A stretch of DNA of 64,000 bases, taken from contig NC_087111.1 of assembly GCF_963855985.1 (NCBI RefSeq), positions 3,105,001-3,169,000 on the forward strand, read 5' to 3'. The DNA is from Ostrinia nubilalis. Its lineage: Eukaryota; Arthropoda; Insecta; Lepidoptera; Crambidae. The position numbers were made by a program, and so were the translations under genes. The stretch's first letter is position 1. Each line of letters opens with the position of its first letter. The notes beneath the pieces are model-generated. The model saw nothing but the letters and a program-made list of their open reading frames with translations. It had not been told where the DNA came from and ran no database searches. This document shows, one piece after another, positions 33,551 through 48,500 of this stretch.

Positions 33551-36500
33551 GTTCTTGAAGATCAGCCTGGGGCTGCCGGTGACGAGCGGCGAGGAGGTGT
33601 CGATCCTGAGCAACATCACGGTGGACCACATCGACCTGCTGAACGATGTTGACGGGACGTATTACGATTCGAACTTCTACAACGCTTTCTTCTTCACATT
33701 CCTCAAGTTCCTCATCTGCTGCCTAGGTACGTACCCGCTTACATTGCGACATATCGCTCGGCAGATTGACATTTAGTTGCCCAACGCGGTTTCGACACGG
33801 ATCTCTGCATTGCCCTAAACTGAAAATAATCACGTATTTCGTTCTGTTAGAATTCAATTTTCAATCTTGCTGGTGTCCTGGTTAGAATTTGACATTGCTT
33901 TTAAAGGGGTTCATTTCAAAATAGATGTGAAAGTTTCATGAAGCAATTCATATTCATAGAAGTCACATTTTCATAAAACAAATTATTTATTTCTGACAAT
34001 GACATTGTAAGATTCACAGCCAATATTGATACTATTTCTTTCTTATCGAAATAATGAATTCATTGTACTGAAAATTTAAGTTAGTTTCAGTGCATTTGCA
34101 CTGTAATCGGTATTTAAATATGCCTGCTCTGACCTCAAAACATTCTTAAAAATGTTTATTCAGAATAGGTAATTATTTTAATCGGTTTTAGTCGAATGCT
34201 AATAGCAAACACATAGGTCAATGTTTGCTAGACACACGGTTATTATTCTTGTGTTAAATAAATGAGGATGTATTTTTTGAAGTATTATTTTAGCTAATTA
34301 TCGTCACTTATTTAACACTTAACCCTTTATATGGTGGTAGGAATATAGTTCCCACCATATTTTAAACTTTGTTCCCTTGTTTTGAGGTCCAAAAACAACG
34401 CAAAAAATTGTATTTGTTCTGGCCATTAAAGGCATCCATAGTCTTGCTTGAATGAACAGTTCTCTACAAAGAATAAAAGCCCTTGCCTTTCATTAACACT
34501 ATTATGTTACATGTTACTTTGTAATATTTATGATAACCAACTGATTAGCATGTAAGGGATATGGGTCAATAACCCAAAATCATTTTATAAAAGCTCTTTT
34601 ATAACATTGTTACAATCGAACTTGCCTACATACTTATCTCCTCTCAAAATTGCAGTCCCCATATTTTTTACGTAATTTTAGGTAGTTATTTGATAAATTT
34701 TTAATCATACAATGACCTCATCTTGTGAGTTATTGACAAAAAATACCAAACATCTACTTCTTTGCTCCACCTATTCAAAAATTTGAATTTGGTAATATTT
34801 CTGTTGACCTTTATTTTTGATTTAAATTTTGAAGGTGTGTTTAACCTTCATTTAAGTATCAGTGATTGTAAAAACAAGTGGAGTGAGCCAACCTTTTAGT
34901 TTGTTTTGTTTGTTGATGTTAAATAGAAAATATTTAGCCACCAAGGTTAATATTTGACGTTTTTAATGCTTATTATGAACTTTTTAAAAGCAATAATAAA
35001 GTTTCAATCTAAAATCATTAGCAGGTGAATTTTTGAAGTAGAAAATTGTGTGTAACTTTTGACTGAGTGTTAATTTTTACCAAATATTTAGGCTGGGTTA
35101 CACTAGATCTTACTTTGACTATAACAAACATCAAAAATCTGTCAAACTCCATACAAAAATCACTGGTTAGCTTTATAATTACGGTCAAAGTTTGGTGCAA
35201 CTCAGCTTTATTGTTAGTTTTACAAGGATAAATCCAAAGATTTATAATATCTTATTTATTTTTCATGAAAGAAAACAAATCATTCACAACTGATAAAGAT
35301 CCATTCACATGTTTATAGCACTCATTTATCCTGTAATCAATTTGTAGATTGTTGGTAACTAACTAGCATTACTTTAGATTTTAGATTATTCTTTGTTGAA
35401 TCGTGATGATTTTATTTTACTATATTGTTGTAAAACAAATTATGTGAATATAGCTACGGTGCCAGATTATAAATCATCACAACCCGTGAGTAAATCAATT
35501 CGTCACAAATATTATTTTACGGTCAGCTGCTGGTACAGGTGCACACCTATTAATATCCCAGATTACACAAGCCAGGCTATGATCTTATATCCATTTTTCA
35601 TACAAACAAATATTTTATACTAGCTTTCCGCCCGCGGCTTCGCCCGCGTGGAATTTTGTCTGTCACAGAAAAACTTTATCGCACGCGTCCCTGTTTCAAA
35701 AACCGGGTTAAAAACTGTCCTATGTCCTTTCCCGGGACTCAAACTATCTCTATGCCAAATTTCATCAAAATCGGTTCAGTGGTTTAGGCGTGAAAGAGAG
35801 ACAGACAGACAGAGCTACTTTCGCATTTATAATATTAGTATAGATTATTATTGTAATTTTAATCGGAAACCAGTTAATTATCTGCAATCGGCATCCAATA
35901 GGAAAGCTACACTACACATATTTGGGTATTTAAATTAATCTTATAACCAATTACAGTTATTAACAAAATCTTTTTATCAATATAAACCACAGCTATTTAG
36001 TGACACAATATAGTTTCCTCCAGATAAAATTTTTGGTTACCTATACACTTTGTAAAATTTAAAAATACATGCTTACTTACTACTTATCAGCTCATAAATA
36101 GTAGTATGTAAGTGTGTATTTGAAAAGTAATTGCTTCTACTTTTAATTAAAGCAACCATTAAGATTGGGGTGATGATAAGTTGACCTCTAGCCTCTACCC
36201 ATGGTCATATATTAATGTTGTCGTCCCGATTTTCAGTAGTGATGGTGGTACACGCCGTAATATTTGGAGGTCAGGGCCGGATCTACCATATGGCTTTTTG
36301 GGCTTCAGCCCAGGGCCCCGTGGATTCAAGGGGCCCCTAGCTAGCTAAGTCAAGTCAAAGTAAAAAATAGACGATAATGTGATAGTAGGGCCCCTAAGTA
36401 GTATTAGCCCAGGGCCCCCCAAACTCACGGTCCGGTCCTGTTGGAGGTGGTTCTAGGGTTGACCGGACATGTTTGGCTTTTTAAGGTCGTATCTGGGCTA

Positions 36501-39500
36501 ATATTCTCTCGTCCGGCTTTTTATGTGGTAACGTGTTGGGGGCCTCGGAGACACCAAAAAAAGCCACCAAAATTTGCCAGCATATAGGCTTTTTAATGTC
36601 ACGCGGACTGTCAGGTTAGTGCGGAATGCGGATCGCTCCGCACAGCCGATCTGTATGAACTGCAAGGGAGCGGAGCGGTTCCTCCGGACCGCATTACTCT
36701 AAAACGCTCCCTAGAAGTTCATACAGATTGGCCGTGCGGAGCGGGTCCGCACCGGACGGTCCGCGTGACACTAAAATCAGCCATAATGTTACGAATGATG
36801 TCCGGCTTTTAGGGTAAAATGTCCGGCCAAATTAGGCACTGGGTCTGGCTTTTGGGTTTTTGGAACTGGAAACCCTGGGTGTCCCGATTTTCAGGGGTGA
36901 GATGGTGACCAAGCCGTTTCTCCCTGGATCGTATTCGTAACACGATAAATTACGACTTTTCACAAAAACTAAGAAATTACTGGTCTACTGACGGAGTTGA
37001 TACCTGAGGTGTGGGAGGATGTTTTTGTGACGTCAAACTTCAGCAAGACTTCAGATGTAATAATAATAAAAATAAGTTTATTTGAACAAATTGTTACATC
37101 TGGTATAATCACAAGGTGTTGGCGACATAATGATGAGATACGGTTGAACGTTAACGCCTGCTGTAAGATGACCCACGCTGAACTGTCCCACCAAACTCAA
37201 TGACAGGGGGGCGCTACCATCGTTCAACTATATGGTTTCCAACATGGCAAACATCAGAACCAGCGATCCGGTATAGACGGTGGCGCCCCACTGTCAATGT
37301 CATGCATAGGACAGTTCAGTATTTTGGAACTACTAGTTTTATTGAAAAATTGTATGACTGTCGTTAGAAGATGTGTTTCAGACTTAATGCTCTGCCACGT
37401 CATAATATGTCAATGTCAGCCTCCCGTGCCGCTCTTATACCTTAGGCACTGACTCAGGGAAGCACCAGGCCTATACCTTCCCTGTCCTATGCATGACATT
37501 GACAGTGGGGCGCCACCGTCTATACCGGATCGCTGGTTCTGATGTTTGCCATGTTGGAAACCATATAGTTGAACGATGGTAGCGCCCCCCTGTCATTGAG
37601 TTTGGTGGGACAGTTCAGCGTGGGTCATCTTACAGCAGGCGTTAACGTTCAACCGTATCTCATCATTATGTCGCCAACACCTTGTGATTATACCAGATGT
37701 AACAATTTGTTCAAATAAACTTATTTTTATTATTATTACATCTGAAGTCTTGCTGAAGTTTGACGTCACAAAAACATCCTCCCACACCTCAGGCATCAAC
37801 TCCGTCAGTAGACCAGTAATTTCTTAGTTTTTGTGAAAAGTCGTAATTTATCGTGTTACGAATACGATCCAGGGAGAAACGGCTTGGTCACCATCTCACC
37901 CCTGAAAATCGGGACACCCAGGGTTTCCAGTTCCAAAAACCCAAAAGCCAGACCCAGTGCCTAATTTGGCCGGACATTTTACCCTAAAAGCCGGACATCA
38001 TTCGTAACATTATGGCTGATTTTAGTGTCACGCGGACCGTCCGGTGCGGACCCGCTCCGCACGGCCAATCTGTATGAACTTCTAGGGAGCGTTTTAGAGT
38101 AATGCGGTCCGGAGGAACCGCTCCGCTCCCTTGCAGTTCATACAGATCGGCTGTGCGGAGCGATCCGCATTCCGCACTAACCTGACAGTCCGCGTGACAT
38201 TAAAAAGCCTATATGCTAGCAAATTTTGGTGGCTTTTTTTGGTGTCTCCGAGGCCCCCAACACGTTACCACATAAAAAGCCGGGCGAGAGAATATTAGCC
38301 CAGATACGACCTTAAAAAGCCAAACATGTCCGGTCAACCCTAGAACCACCTCCAACAGGACCGGACCGTGAGTTTGGGGGGCCCTGGGCTAATACTACTA
38401 TCACATTATCGTCTATTTTTTACTTTGACTTGACTTAGCTAGCTAGGGGCCCCTTGAATCCACGGGGCCCTGGGCTGAAGCCCAAAAAGCCATATGGTAG
38501 ATCCGGCCCTGACCTCCAAATATTACGGCGTGTACCACCATCACTACTGAAAATCGGGACGACAACATTAATATATGACCGTGGCTAGAGGCTAGAGGTC
38601 AACTTATCATCACCCCAATCTTAATGGTTGCTTTAATTAAAAGTAGAAGCAATTACTTTTCAAATACACACTTACATACTACTATTTATGAGCTGATAAG
38701 TAGTAAGTAAGCATGTATTTTTAAATTTTACAAAGTGTATAGGTAACCAAAAATTTTATCTGGAGGAAACTATATTGTGTCACTAAATAGCTGTGGTTTA
38801 TATTGATAAAAAGATTTTGTTAATAACTGTAATTGGTTATAAGATTAATTTAAATACCCAAATATGTGTAGTGTAGCTTTCCTATTGGATGCCGATTGCA
38901 GATAATTAACTGGTTTCCGATTAAAATTACAATAATAATCTATACTAATATTATAAATGCGAAAGTAGCTCTGTCTGTCTGTCTCTCTTTCACGCCTAAA
39001 CCACTGAACCGATTTTGATGAAATTTGGCATAGAGATAGTTTGAGTCCCGGGAAAGGACATAGGACAGTTTTTAACCCGTTTTAAAATTAAAATAATTAA
39101 AATGAAGATATTAATTTTCTGACTTCACCATACCATTTATATGCCCATGTTAACATGGGCTAGTGTCGGCTCATATACCCATTTACCTAACACCCTGTAG
39201 ATCCGATAACTTTTGCTTCCGTCCTATAATTTAAAATGGACCTGGGCAAATGCTGGCCTGCAACCTACTTAGGTACCTGGAAAAAAATACAATCATCGTT
39301 GACATTCAATATTATTTTAAGATTCAAACAAGGCGATAATTAAAGATTAAATTATTGCCTACGTGACTTGCATAATGTTTTGGCGGTTCAGTCTTCAGAC
39401 CAAAGGTCTCTAACCTTTTTGGTCTCGTTTTTGTTACTAGAAGTTATTAGGTGAATCCCCTTCGCGGGATTGTTTACTTACTTATTTATTTTCGTGGACA

Positions 39501-42500
39501 GAGGAAATAAAGCTGAACTCATTCACATTGGCTGTCTGTCTAATGTCTGACTTAGGCTGGGTTGCACCATCTTACTTTAACTTTGACCAACGTCAAAAAT
39601 CTGTTAATCTCCATACAAAAAACACCGGTTACCGTTATAGTTACGGTCAAAGTTAGGCGGTGCAACTCATTCCATTCGATACGCATACAAAACGCTTTTC
39701 GCGTACGAAATTGCGTGGCAACTATACAAATTACGATGCATTTTAAAGTAGCACTTGTTTCGAAATTATGCACGCGTTTCATCCACCAATTTACGTATGA
39801 CCTTGTCAAAAAAAATCTTATTCCGATATAGGTAGGTACATGAAATGAACCAAGTAGGTAAGAATCATACGCCCGTATTCACAAACATTTCTATGAGGTC
39901 TCACAGTGTGCGTGGACGCACAGGGTGACATACATACGAAGTACGAACCCATCACAGAGCTCTATTCAACGCTGTGCGTGCGTTTGCTGCTTCACTTAAG
40001 CAAGCGTCGTTTGTGAATACGAGCGTTAATGTAGAATCGTATCGAAACTAGTTTGATTAAAAGGTACCTACCTACTTACCTAATAATAATACACAAAAGT
40101 AATAAGTCGTTTACATTAAGTTGTTATTATTACAGTTTATTGACACAACATTGTTCATTATGCGGCTGCTAGGTAATTAATTATTAATTTACTATCTATA
40201 GATGCATAAAATAATGTTATTTGAATTAATAATAATCGATATTTGTAAAATAAATTGGGTCTCTAAGCAATTCCACGTATTTTTATACAAAACTGAAAAT
40301 ATTTTAAGGCACAGGAGAAACGCACAAAAGTAACTTTTTGGTGCTTAAACCCATTTCACTTTCGCGAAGATTCGAATCCCAAACAAAACGGTCCGAATAA
40401 TCGGCGATCTCTAAACCGGTACCTTGCGAAAGTTAAGTCGAATAAATAAACCAAAATCGACTTTGACTTTGACCCCGATTCGCTTTGGAGTTTGGAGTCG
40501 TGACGTGACCTTGTCTAGCCGAGGCCTCAAGACAAATTATATTAGGTACTTATTTGTAGTTATTTGAAAATACTAATTTACTAGCGTGCGCACGCGACTC
40601 CGAACGCGTGGTTTGCACTAAACGGGACTTTACGTTCTACAGCTTGGCCTCCAATGAAACCCAACCAGTGAAGGTTGAGTAGTCCCGAGGGGTTCTAACT
40701 GTCTTGGAACCCGCTACGAATTGGTATGTGACACCAATCAACTGGTGAAGGTCTTGCGAGGTGCCTAGATGCGGGCGGCGCAGTCCCGGTCTTTATGGAA
40801 ATCCTTGGGGGTGGCCTTTGTCCAGCTGTGGACGTCATTTGGCTGAAACGAACGAACTTAACAATCGCGCAGCCCTAAGAAGCCAATACCGTTGTGGCTA
40901 AACGCAAACCGCGAAAGCCAAGAAAAAAAAAAAAAAAAGAAGCCAATATACATAAACATATACATAGGTTTATTTCGTTCGTTCGTCGTTCGTTTCAGCC
41001 AAATGACGTCCACTGCTGGACAAAGGCCTCCCCCAAGGATTTCCACAACGTCCGGTCCTGCACTGCCCGCATTCAGCTTTATTTATAGAGATGAAAAGTA
41101 GCCCGAAAAGCTATAATCAATACTTTGAATGAAACTGAGATCAATACTTTGCTTGCATTCAATAGTTGCCCCTAGAGGGATTCGAAGCTGAAACCGCGAT
41201 CGTAGCGCATATACGGGCAAACAGACAAAGCGATCGTCCGACAACTTACCTAACTTACAAACATGTTTATTTACGAAGCAACATTTTTACTAATTGACGT
41301 AAACATGTTTTCAGCGTTGCTACGTGAATGTTTTCACAGCATGGTATTTTTTGGTTGTTGACTCTTAAACATTTTATTTTCATAATAATAAAAACTTGTT
41401 TTTTTTCTATGCTGAATATCGTCAAGAAAATACATAAAATTCCATATCAACAAATTGCTGTTTAATGTCTTAAAATTTCTCCCTGCAGCTGGACAGGACC
41501 TAAATTTATCCACTAAAAGTTAAAACCAGAAAAAATCCCTACAACCTGATGCAAAGCTATGTTCATTACTCTACCACGCAAAAACTATAGAAATATACGC
41601 GGACGAATTCGCAGCAAAAGCTATAGTTAAGTAAATGGTAGGATGTGTAACCATAGGCGCTAATTTCATAGTTACACTCGTGTCACATAGAACTTGAGTG
41701 ACTGCAACTGAGTAACCTTGCCGCCGCTTGCGCCAGTCAAACTGGTCCTTACATGCTTCCTAAGTTCAAACACTGTCTAGTCTAGTTATAGATCTATCTA
41801 CCTAGACCTATAGACTTTTTTTTCAACAACGAGGAAGCTCTTGGCCTGTATCTCACCTGATGGTAAGTGATGATCAGGCCGAAGGTAGAAGCGAGCTTCA
41901 CCCGGAATCCTCAACCACAGAGGAACTGGCTATCTTACCTCTAACTGCCGGAACTCAACAATGCCGTTAACATGTGACACTTAGGTAAGATGGTGGTAGC
42001 TAGCGAGGTGGACTTAGAACAAGCCCTACCACCAACCAAACCGAACAGAAAAATCTGCCCCCGCTGGGAATCGAACCCGGGACCTCTGCATCTGAAGCAG
42101 TAGGTAAGACCACCACTAGACCACAGAGGCGGTTAAATTTAATTGTCAAAGAATTCTTTGGCTGTGTTTGAATCGAGATTCAAATATTTTACGGACCTTA
42201 AGGTCCACGGCAATCCAGTAATTCAAGATACCGCAAAATTGAACAGTAACTGAAAGAGTCCTAAGCCCGGTTAAGAGAGACGTGTTTGAATGACCAATCA
42301 GATCTATGAACCAAAGCTGAGCGAAGAGATGATGTGGAAATAACGAAATCTGATTGGTTATCAAACACATAGAAAGAAAGAAAGATACATTTATTACAAT
42401 GGACATCACACAAATACAGTCAATTACATAGACATGACAGTGGCACATAATAAAGGAAGAAAAAGTAAAAACAAGAGTAAACTGAGCAGTGCCACCCATT

Positions 42501-45500
42501 CACAAACAAGATGCCCACTGCAACGGGACCCCACTCAGCATATGCCGTGGCCCACGGTGACGAACTGACGAAGGCCACAGCGCTGGTTTTCAGTGTGCCC
42601 CATGCCGAGTGAGGGTCACGGACCATTTATAAAATAAAAATAATAAGCTGCATATCTCCTCTCGCCTCCGATTTTGTGGAAACACGGCCTAATCGATGCT
42701 ATCTAGGGTCATAACTCTGCCTAGCAAAATGCCTACTCACTATTGTCTTGTAAATGCCCAGGTCATATCCGAGAAGACATGTAAAGGAAACATGCTTGAC
42801 ACAAACAAAATTCCATTGTTGTTCTGTTATGCATAAAATAATCCTAAGTCAATATTATTCAGGCTGACCTTGCTTCGGGCCGAAACAAACGTTTGACGTC
42901 AGGTATTGATTAGCCGGCTGGTGTTTCCCTCGGTCCTGTCGGCATCTGTACTTTTTATACAGGGTGTCCCAGAATGGGTGAATCAAACTGCTAGGGGTGG
43001 TAGCTCTACTAATGTACTATCCCTAAAAAATATGCAAAAAAAAATTGAGTACGGTTTTTTTTAAATAAAGTGCTCTAAACTCTAAATCTAGTCATTATTT
43101 TCAAAAGTTTGTTTACAGATAAACGAAGCGATCATGTCCAATTAATATTAGTAAGAAAAAAGTACAAATAAACTCCAAACGCAGCAATTTATAACCAGAT
43201 ACTTAGGCAAAGCTGATTTATTTTCACTTTAAAAAAAAAATTTTTTTGTGTCATGCGCTTTTTTTTCATATTTTTTAGAGATAGTACATTAGTAGAGCTA
43301 CCTCCCCTAGCAGTTTGATTCACCCATTCTGGGACATGCTGTATAATCCTTTGCTTTACTTTTTTTATAAGGTTTATAGCAAGGAGATCGTAGAATTGTC
43401 TTTTCCTGTTTTTAGAGTCGAGGAATGTAGGGCAGGCTTGATAGATCAACATCTGCGTGCGGATCTCCTGTTGTATGGTTCCTGCATCTTTTCTTAGGGT
43501 ACCCCAGGGGTGCCAACAGGGCCCTGTTCCATTACCCTCGTTATCTTTCTATCTCAGAAACTCAGAGCTGTTGTTGTATCTCATAGCATAGCTGTCTTCT
43601 GATTCTTTTGAACCGTAATAGTTAAGCTGTTGAAATTTTCACTTCACTCTTTTTTATATTATTCTTATCATTAACAACAAACAAAATAATAGAAGAGCCC
43701 CTAAGAGAGCTTTAAGTTTTTAACACTCTCCTCTCCAATCTAAAAAATGATTTTAATTAAGAGGATTTTAATTACTGATTGACATTAAAAATACTTGCAA
43801 ATTAACATAAAGCTACCTTAGGGTGAATGACCCTTCTCAGAACTTAACGGCATTTTTGGGAGTGGCCGATTTAAATATGACCTTAAATACGTCTGAGGTT
43901 AAAATGAAACAGAGTGACCCGCTTTGGTGCATGACAACATCGATTTTGAATTAATTTAATTCAATATAAAAAAAATGTGTATTAGCGGCCGCCCGCGACT
44001 TCATAGTTCATACGCGTGGATCCCGTTTTACTCCCTTAGGGGTTGAATTTTGCAAAATCCCGTCTTAGTAAGCACCTACGTCCCAAAAGGAACCCTCATG
44101 CAGTGACCTTTCGCTTGTATATTATGTACTAGCTTTCCGCCCGCGTGCAATTTTTTCTGTCACAGTAAAACTTTATCGCGCGCGTCCCTGTTTCAAAAAC
44201 CGGGGTAAAAACTATCCTATGTCCTTTCCCGGGACTCAACTATATCTATGCCAAATTTCATCAAAATCGGTTCAGTGGTTTAGGCGTGAAAGCGAGACAG
44301 ACAGACAGAGTTACTTTCACATTTATAGTATTAGTATAGATCTAGATTTAAAGTTTAAAACCCACATGGTTCCGGTTGCATTCTGGACTGTTTTCTTGCT
44401 GAGAAAAACTCAATTTTAATTTTAGACAATGTTTCTTTACTATTTCTATGATGATGGTGGTTAGTAATGACCGTTGCACTACAGTAGTGTGTGTTTAATG
44501 CCACAAAATTACCGCAATCCAGCGTTTTTATACTAAGATTGATCATTATTTGCAAGTCACAATGGCTACGCTTTAGTGCAAATCTAACAATGGAAGTATT
44601 GCAAAACAACACAGAGAATCTGATTCTGTCTGGGTTTGGTCTAACTATTCAAATTTAACCAATCAAAAGTCTCAATCTATGCTTATGCTTCCAATTAAAT
44701 TGAATTGAGCTTCGTGAAACTAGCTTCATATCAGAAACGTCTAATAACTGGAAAAATAGAGATAGCTTGTCAAATAGAGCAAGGAAATCTTGATAAACTA
44801 AGGAAAAAAGAGGAACCAGAAAACTGCCAATGGTGAACATGAGCCGTATGAATAATGATGATATCATCTACATAGTTCAGAAACTCCTAAATCTAGTCAA
44901 AGTAGTGTAATCTACGAACCTGTTCTATAAAGCTGTTGGTAGAGAAAAAGGTCAACCAGTATGCCTGCCAGATAAAACAATGCAAAGATCTTTACGGAGC
45001 CTAGGATGTTACTCCGAAAAACGTTATCCGAAGTTTCGAATGCTACCATCCCTCTCACGCAAATCGAGATGCCAGAATGAGAGACAGTGACAGATAGGCA
45101 CGAAACTACGTATATTTTGGAGTAGACTTGCTGAATCCGGGTCGTCGATAAGAGCATCGCCAAAAATTGTGGATATAACCTTTGCACCTCTTCATGCGTC
45201 CGCGTCAGTTGCGCTAATTGAGCCTAGATTACCGTACGAAATTACGAATGCGTTTGAACTGCTTTTGTCGCGTGAGCTGGACAAAGTTTTGGCTTCAAAA
45301 TACTTCAAATTATATCTTACATAATCAATTATATCTTATATACGCCCATATTCACAAACGATGCTTGCTTAAGTGAAGCAGCAAATCGAACGCACAGCGT
45401 TGAATAGAGCTCTGTGATTGGTTCTGTGTCACCCTGTGCGTCCTCGCGCACGACCTCATAGTAAAATTTGTGAATACGGGCGATAAATGTCCAGCCGTGA

Positions 45501-48500
45501 ACCGTCCCAACTATGATATTGTCAGGATGGCTTTATTATCAACTAGCTTTTGCCCGCGGCTTCACCCGCGTGAAATTTAGTACCACAGATTCGCATAAAT
45601 TATAGCCTATATGTTAATCTGGGTTACAAATAATAATACTGTAGTTTCAACAAAATCCGTTCAGTAGATTTTGCGTGAAAGAGTAACAAACATCCACACA
45701 AACTTTCACCTTTATAATATTAGTAGGAAGTAGGATACTAGGTTGTTATTTTTGTATCAAAGGACCCCAGGTCCATTAGTCCACTGGCCAAAGGTCATTG
45801 CTATGACGTCTGTGAATAATAGTGCTATTGATTGATCGGTCAAAGGTAAAAACTCATAAAACTTATTTTTTTATGCCAGTAGGCTTTTAAAAAGTACTTT
45901 TACACGTTCCAGTATCAATTCTACCACTGCCAATTTAGGCCAGTAAGAAAATAACAATTAAAATGCTCATTAGAACTATAAAAATGCCTACTAGAACTTA
46001 AATTCTTTTACAATAGTACAATTTCTTTTTAGAAATGCTCTTCAATTAGCATACAATGCATGTTTAATAAAACCGGCTTTTTCAAAATGAATGTATTTCA
46101 ATGATAATGAGAAAAAAATCTGTTCTGATAAATGCAAAAAATAAATATCCTATTTGTTGTCGGTTTTTCTTTCAATGGGAGAGTATGCCGAGCCCATTGC
46201 CACTTCATTTGATTAATAATTATCGCAGCAACTTCTAATTTCCCTAGGGCAGGGAAACCTGCACCCTTTGTGTCCTCCTCCCACTTTTATGTCTGTCAAG
46301 TAGGGCTACTACAGTCTAGTAATTAATAATAATTGACCTTATAAGCCGCAGGAAGGATGCAATATTAGTTCTTGGCTAAAATAAGTTTATTAAAAATCAT
46401 ACTACGCAGTTTTACGTCCATTTCTCTGACATAATGTATGTGACATTCCTCTCATAGCAAGTTTATTATATTTCGTCGTGATTCGTCGTGACCACATTAA
46501 AATCCATCTTCCAAGTACCTAGTTTCCTTCTTATGACTTTGCTTATTACGCAGTCGGTCAGCAAAATGTCGAAAATATTTTAATTTGGTTCATTAATGAC
46601 GTGTCTGACCATGTTATTGTATTGCATGGTGTAGAATATTCGATGGCTCGAGGTTTCCTGATCCGAGTCCATAGCTAATAATAACTATTAAATAGTAGAT
46701 ATTCGAATATTAATAATTTTAAATCTAGTTTTGAGGCTTGTTTTATAATAACCTCCCTCGCAGCTTCTACGTGAAGCGATTTCGAATTAGAATCTGTCAC
46801 GAATGTTACATTGTCTACTGAAGGCGTTGACATAATTTCTAGACTTCTAGAGTATTCCCAAGATTGCCTATCGCTATGACGTATACAGCAATCAATCTAA
46901 AACGTCTGGGGTAGACAGAGAATGTTATCTCCAATTGAACCTAGGTCGTGGGTCTAACTAGTCGTGAACTTGTTATGCAACTGTCTGTCTGCAATCAGTT
47001 TCTATTTTAGAATACTTATCCTGACAATCCTGTGGGTAGCTGATATTTCTATTATATTAAATTTCCAACGAGAGGCATCATCATTTCAGCCGCAGGACGT
47101 CCTCTGCTGAACAAAGGCCTTCCCCGATGATTTCCACATCGCACTGTTGGTAAGGCCTCAGCCTCGAACTTAGCGGGCAGCGGGGCGGGAGCGGCGGCGG
47201 CGCACAGTAGTTTGATTTTAAAAATAGGTGGACATACGATCGAAAGTCATAATTTCACCGAAACAAAAATTGTTTTGGATAGCATTTTGAATGCTGATCA
47301 ACATTTTTCATTATGCATTTTTCGATAAAACGAGCCTTTCATGCTTAAAAAAAATATGACAAGAAAATTTGTATGGAGAAAAATCTTTTTTATTTTTTTT
47401 CTGGCTACTGTTGCAAACTGTAGCGGTCAAACCTTATGTAGTCGTAAGTACCTATGGCAGGCCTGGCTCACTCCGCGCGGTACATCCGATAATTACCTAC
47501 AGCGAAGCGCCCCGCCGGCGGGTATTATATCAGTCGAGTGACACACGGCGCGCCCGTCAAGACGCTGGCGTGCTTTGTAGTATGATTATAATTCTATGAT
47601 CGAAGTATTATTAAATGGACATAAAGAGAAAGAAATATTGTGCGGCGTTCGGGTGTTTAAATTCGAAAAGAAATCTACCGGATTTATCTTTTTTTTTTCG
47701 CTTCCCAAAGATGCTGAAAGGTATGTTGGCCATGTAGGTAATCAATAATTCTTAGGATAATATAGGAACCTAACCTACCATGACTACTGTTCAGAATTCG
47801 TTCGTTCGTTTCAGCCAAATGACGTCCACTGCTGGATAAAGGCCTCTCCCAAGGTTTTCCATAATGAATGCATACTTACCTACATACGTACCTCATTACA
47901 AATAAGTAGATTAATTATTTTTTCACTAGACAGCAACCCTAACAGCGTAAGAAGAGTTCAGAGGCACGCGATAGAAAGAGACAAAACTTGTAGGTGAATA
48001 AAATTGTAGGTACGTAGTGCTGTGCGAGCTGAATTCCACTGTATCGCGTCGTAGCAAGACTCGCATTTATTTAAATCGTCTTGCGGAGTAATCCTTCTGT
48101 ACCTGTACTATTACTTATTCTGTGCCTATGGTGCCTAACATTACTACATAAATATTTTTTGCGGGCACGCGCGGCGAAGCGAGTAATGGACATGCAAAAT
48201 TTTAAATATTTTTATTTATTTTTATTGATTTTAATGCACTTAAAGTAATTATTAATAGATAAATATACTTAGTCTAACTTACTACAGCCCCCTATTACCT
48301 CATTTCACGCTAAAACCTTTCAAACTAGAACCTAAGTTTGTAGGTACTAGGTAGTCTAAGTTGTTTTTATTGTCATTATAATATTCACTATTGGTCTACT
48401 GGTTATCGTGTAAGATAGATTAGGTAGATATCAACCCTTTACCTAGGTATATACCTACTTCTTGGCACTTATAATACCGACATACATGATTAAAAAAAGT

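Larger units (their letters stand above)
35702..39079. repeat. 3.4-kb near-perfect palindrome in the Trc8 intron
   Basis: The left arm (35702-37314, ~1613 bp) and right arm (37482-39079, ~1598 bp) are reverse complements with only scattered differences, around a 167-bp spacer (37315-37481). One visible difference is a ~12-bp gap near 36395/38395 between GTAG repeats. The arms contain the same passengers: part of a Helitron-like element, a hAT-type MITE with its 8-bp target duplication, a MITE with GTCACGCGGAC ends, and a mirror-image 68-codon frame. The copied unit is therefore a block of genomic DNA and not one transposon. Confidence 0.9.

Noticed and set aside
36997..37799. Two 68-codon frames with nearly the same protein on opposite strands
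   Set aside because: They are the mirror images in the two arms of the palindrome and show no domain.
42045..42134. Possible tRNA gene on the minus strand (A- and B-box-like motifs)
   Set aside because: The acceptor stem does not close, and the tRNA-like part runs directly into a longer repeated body, so it is a SINE head.
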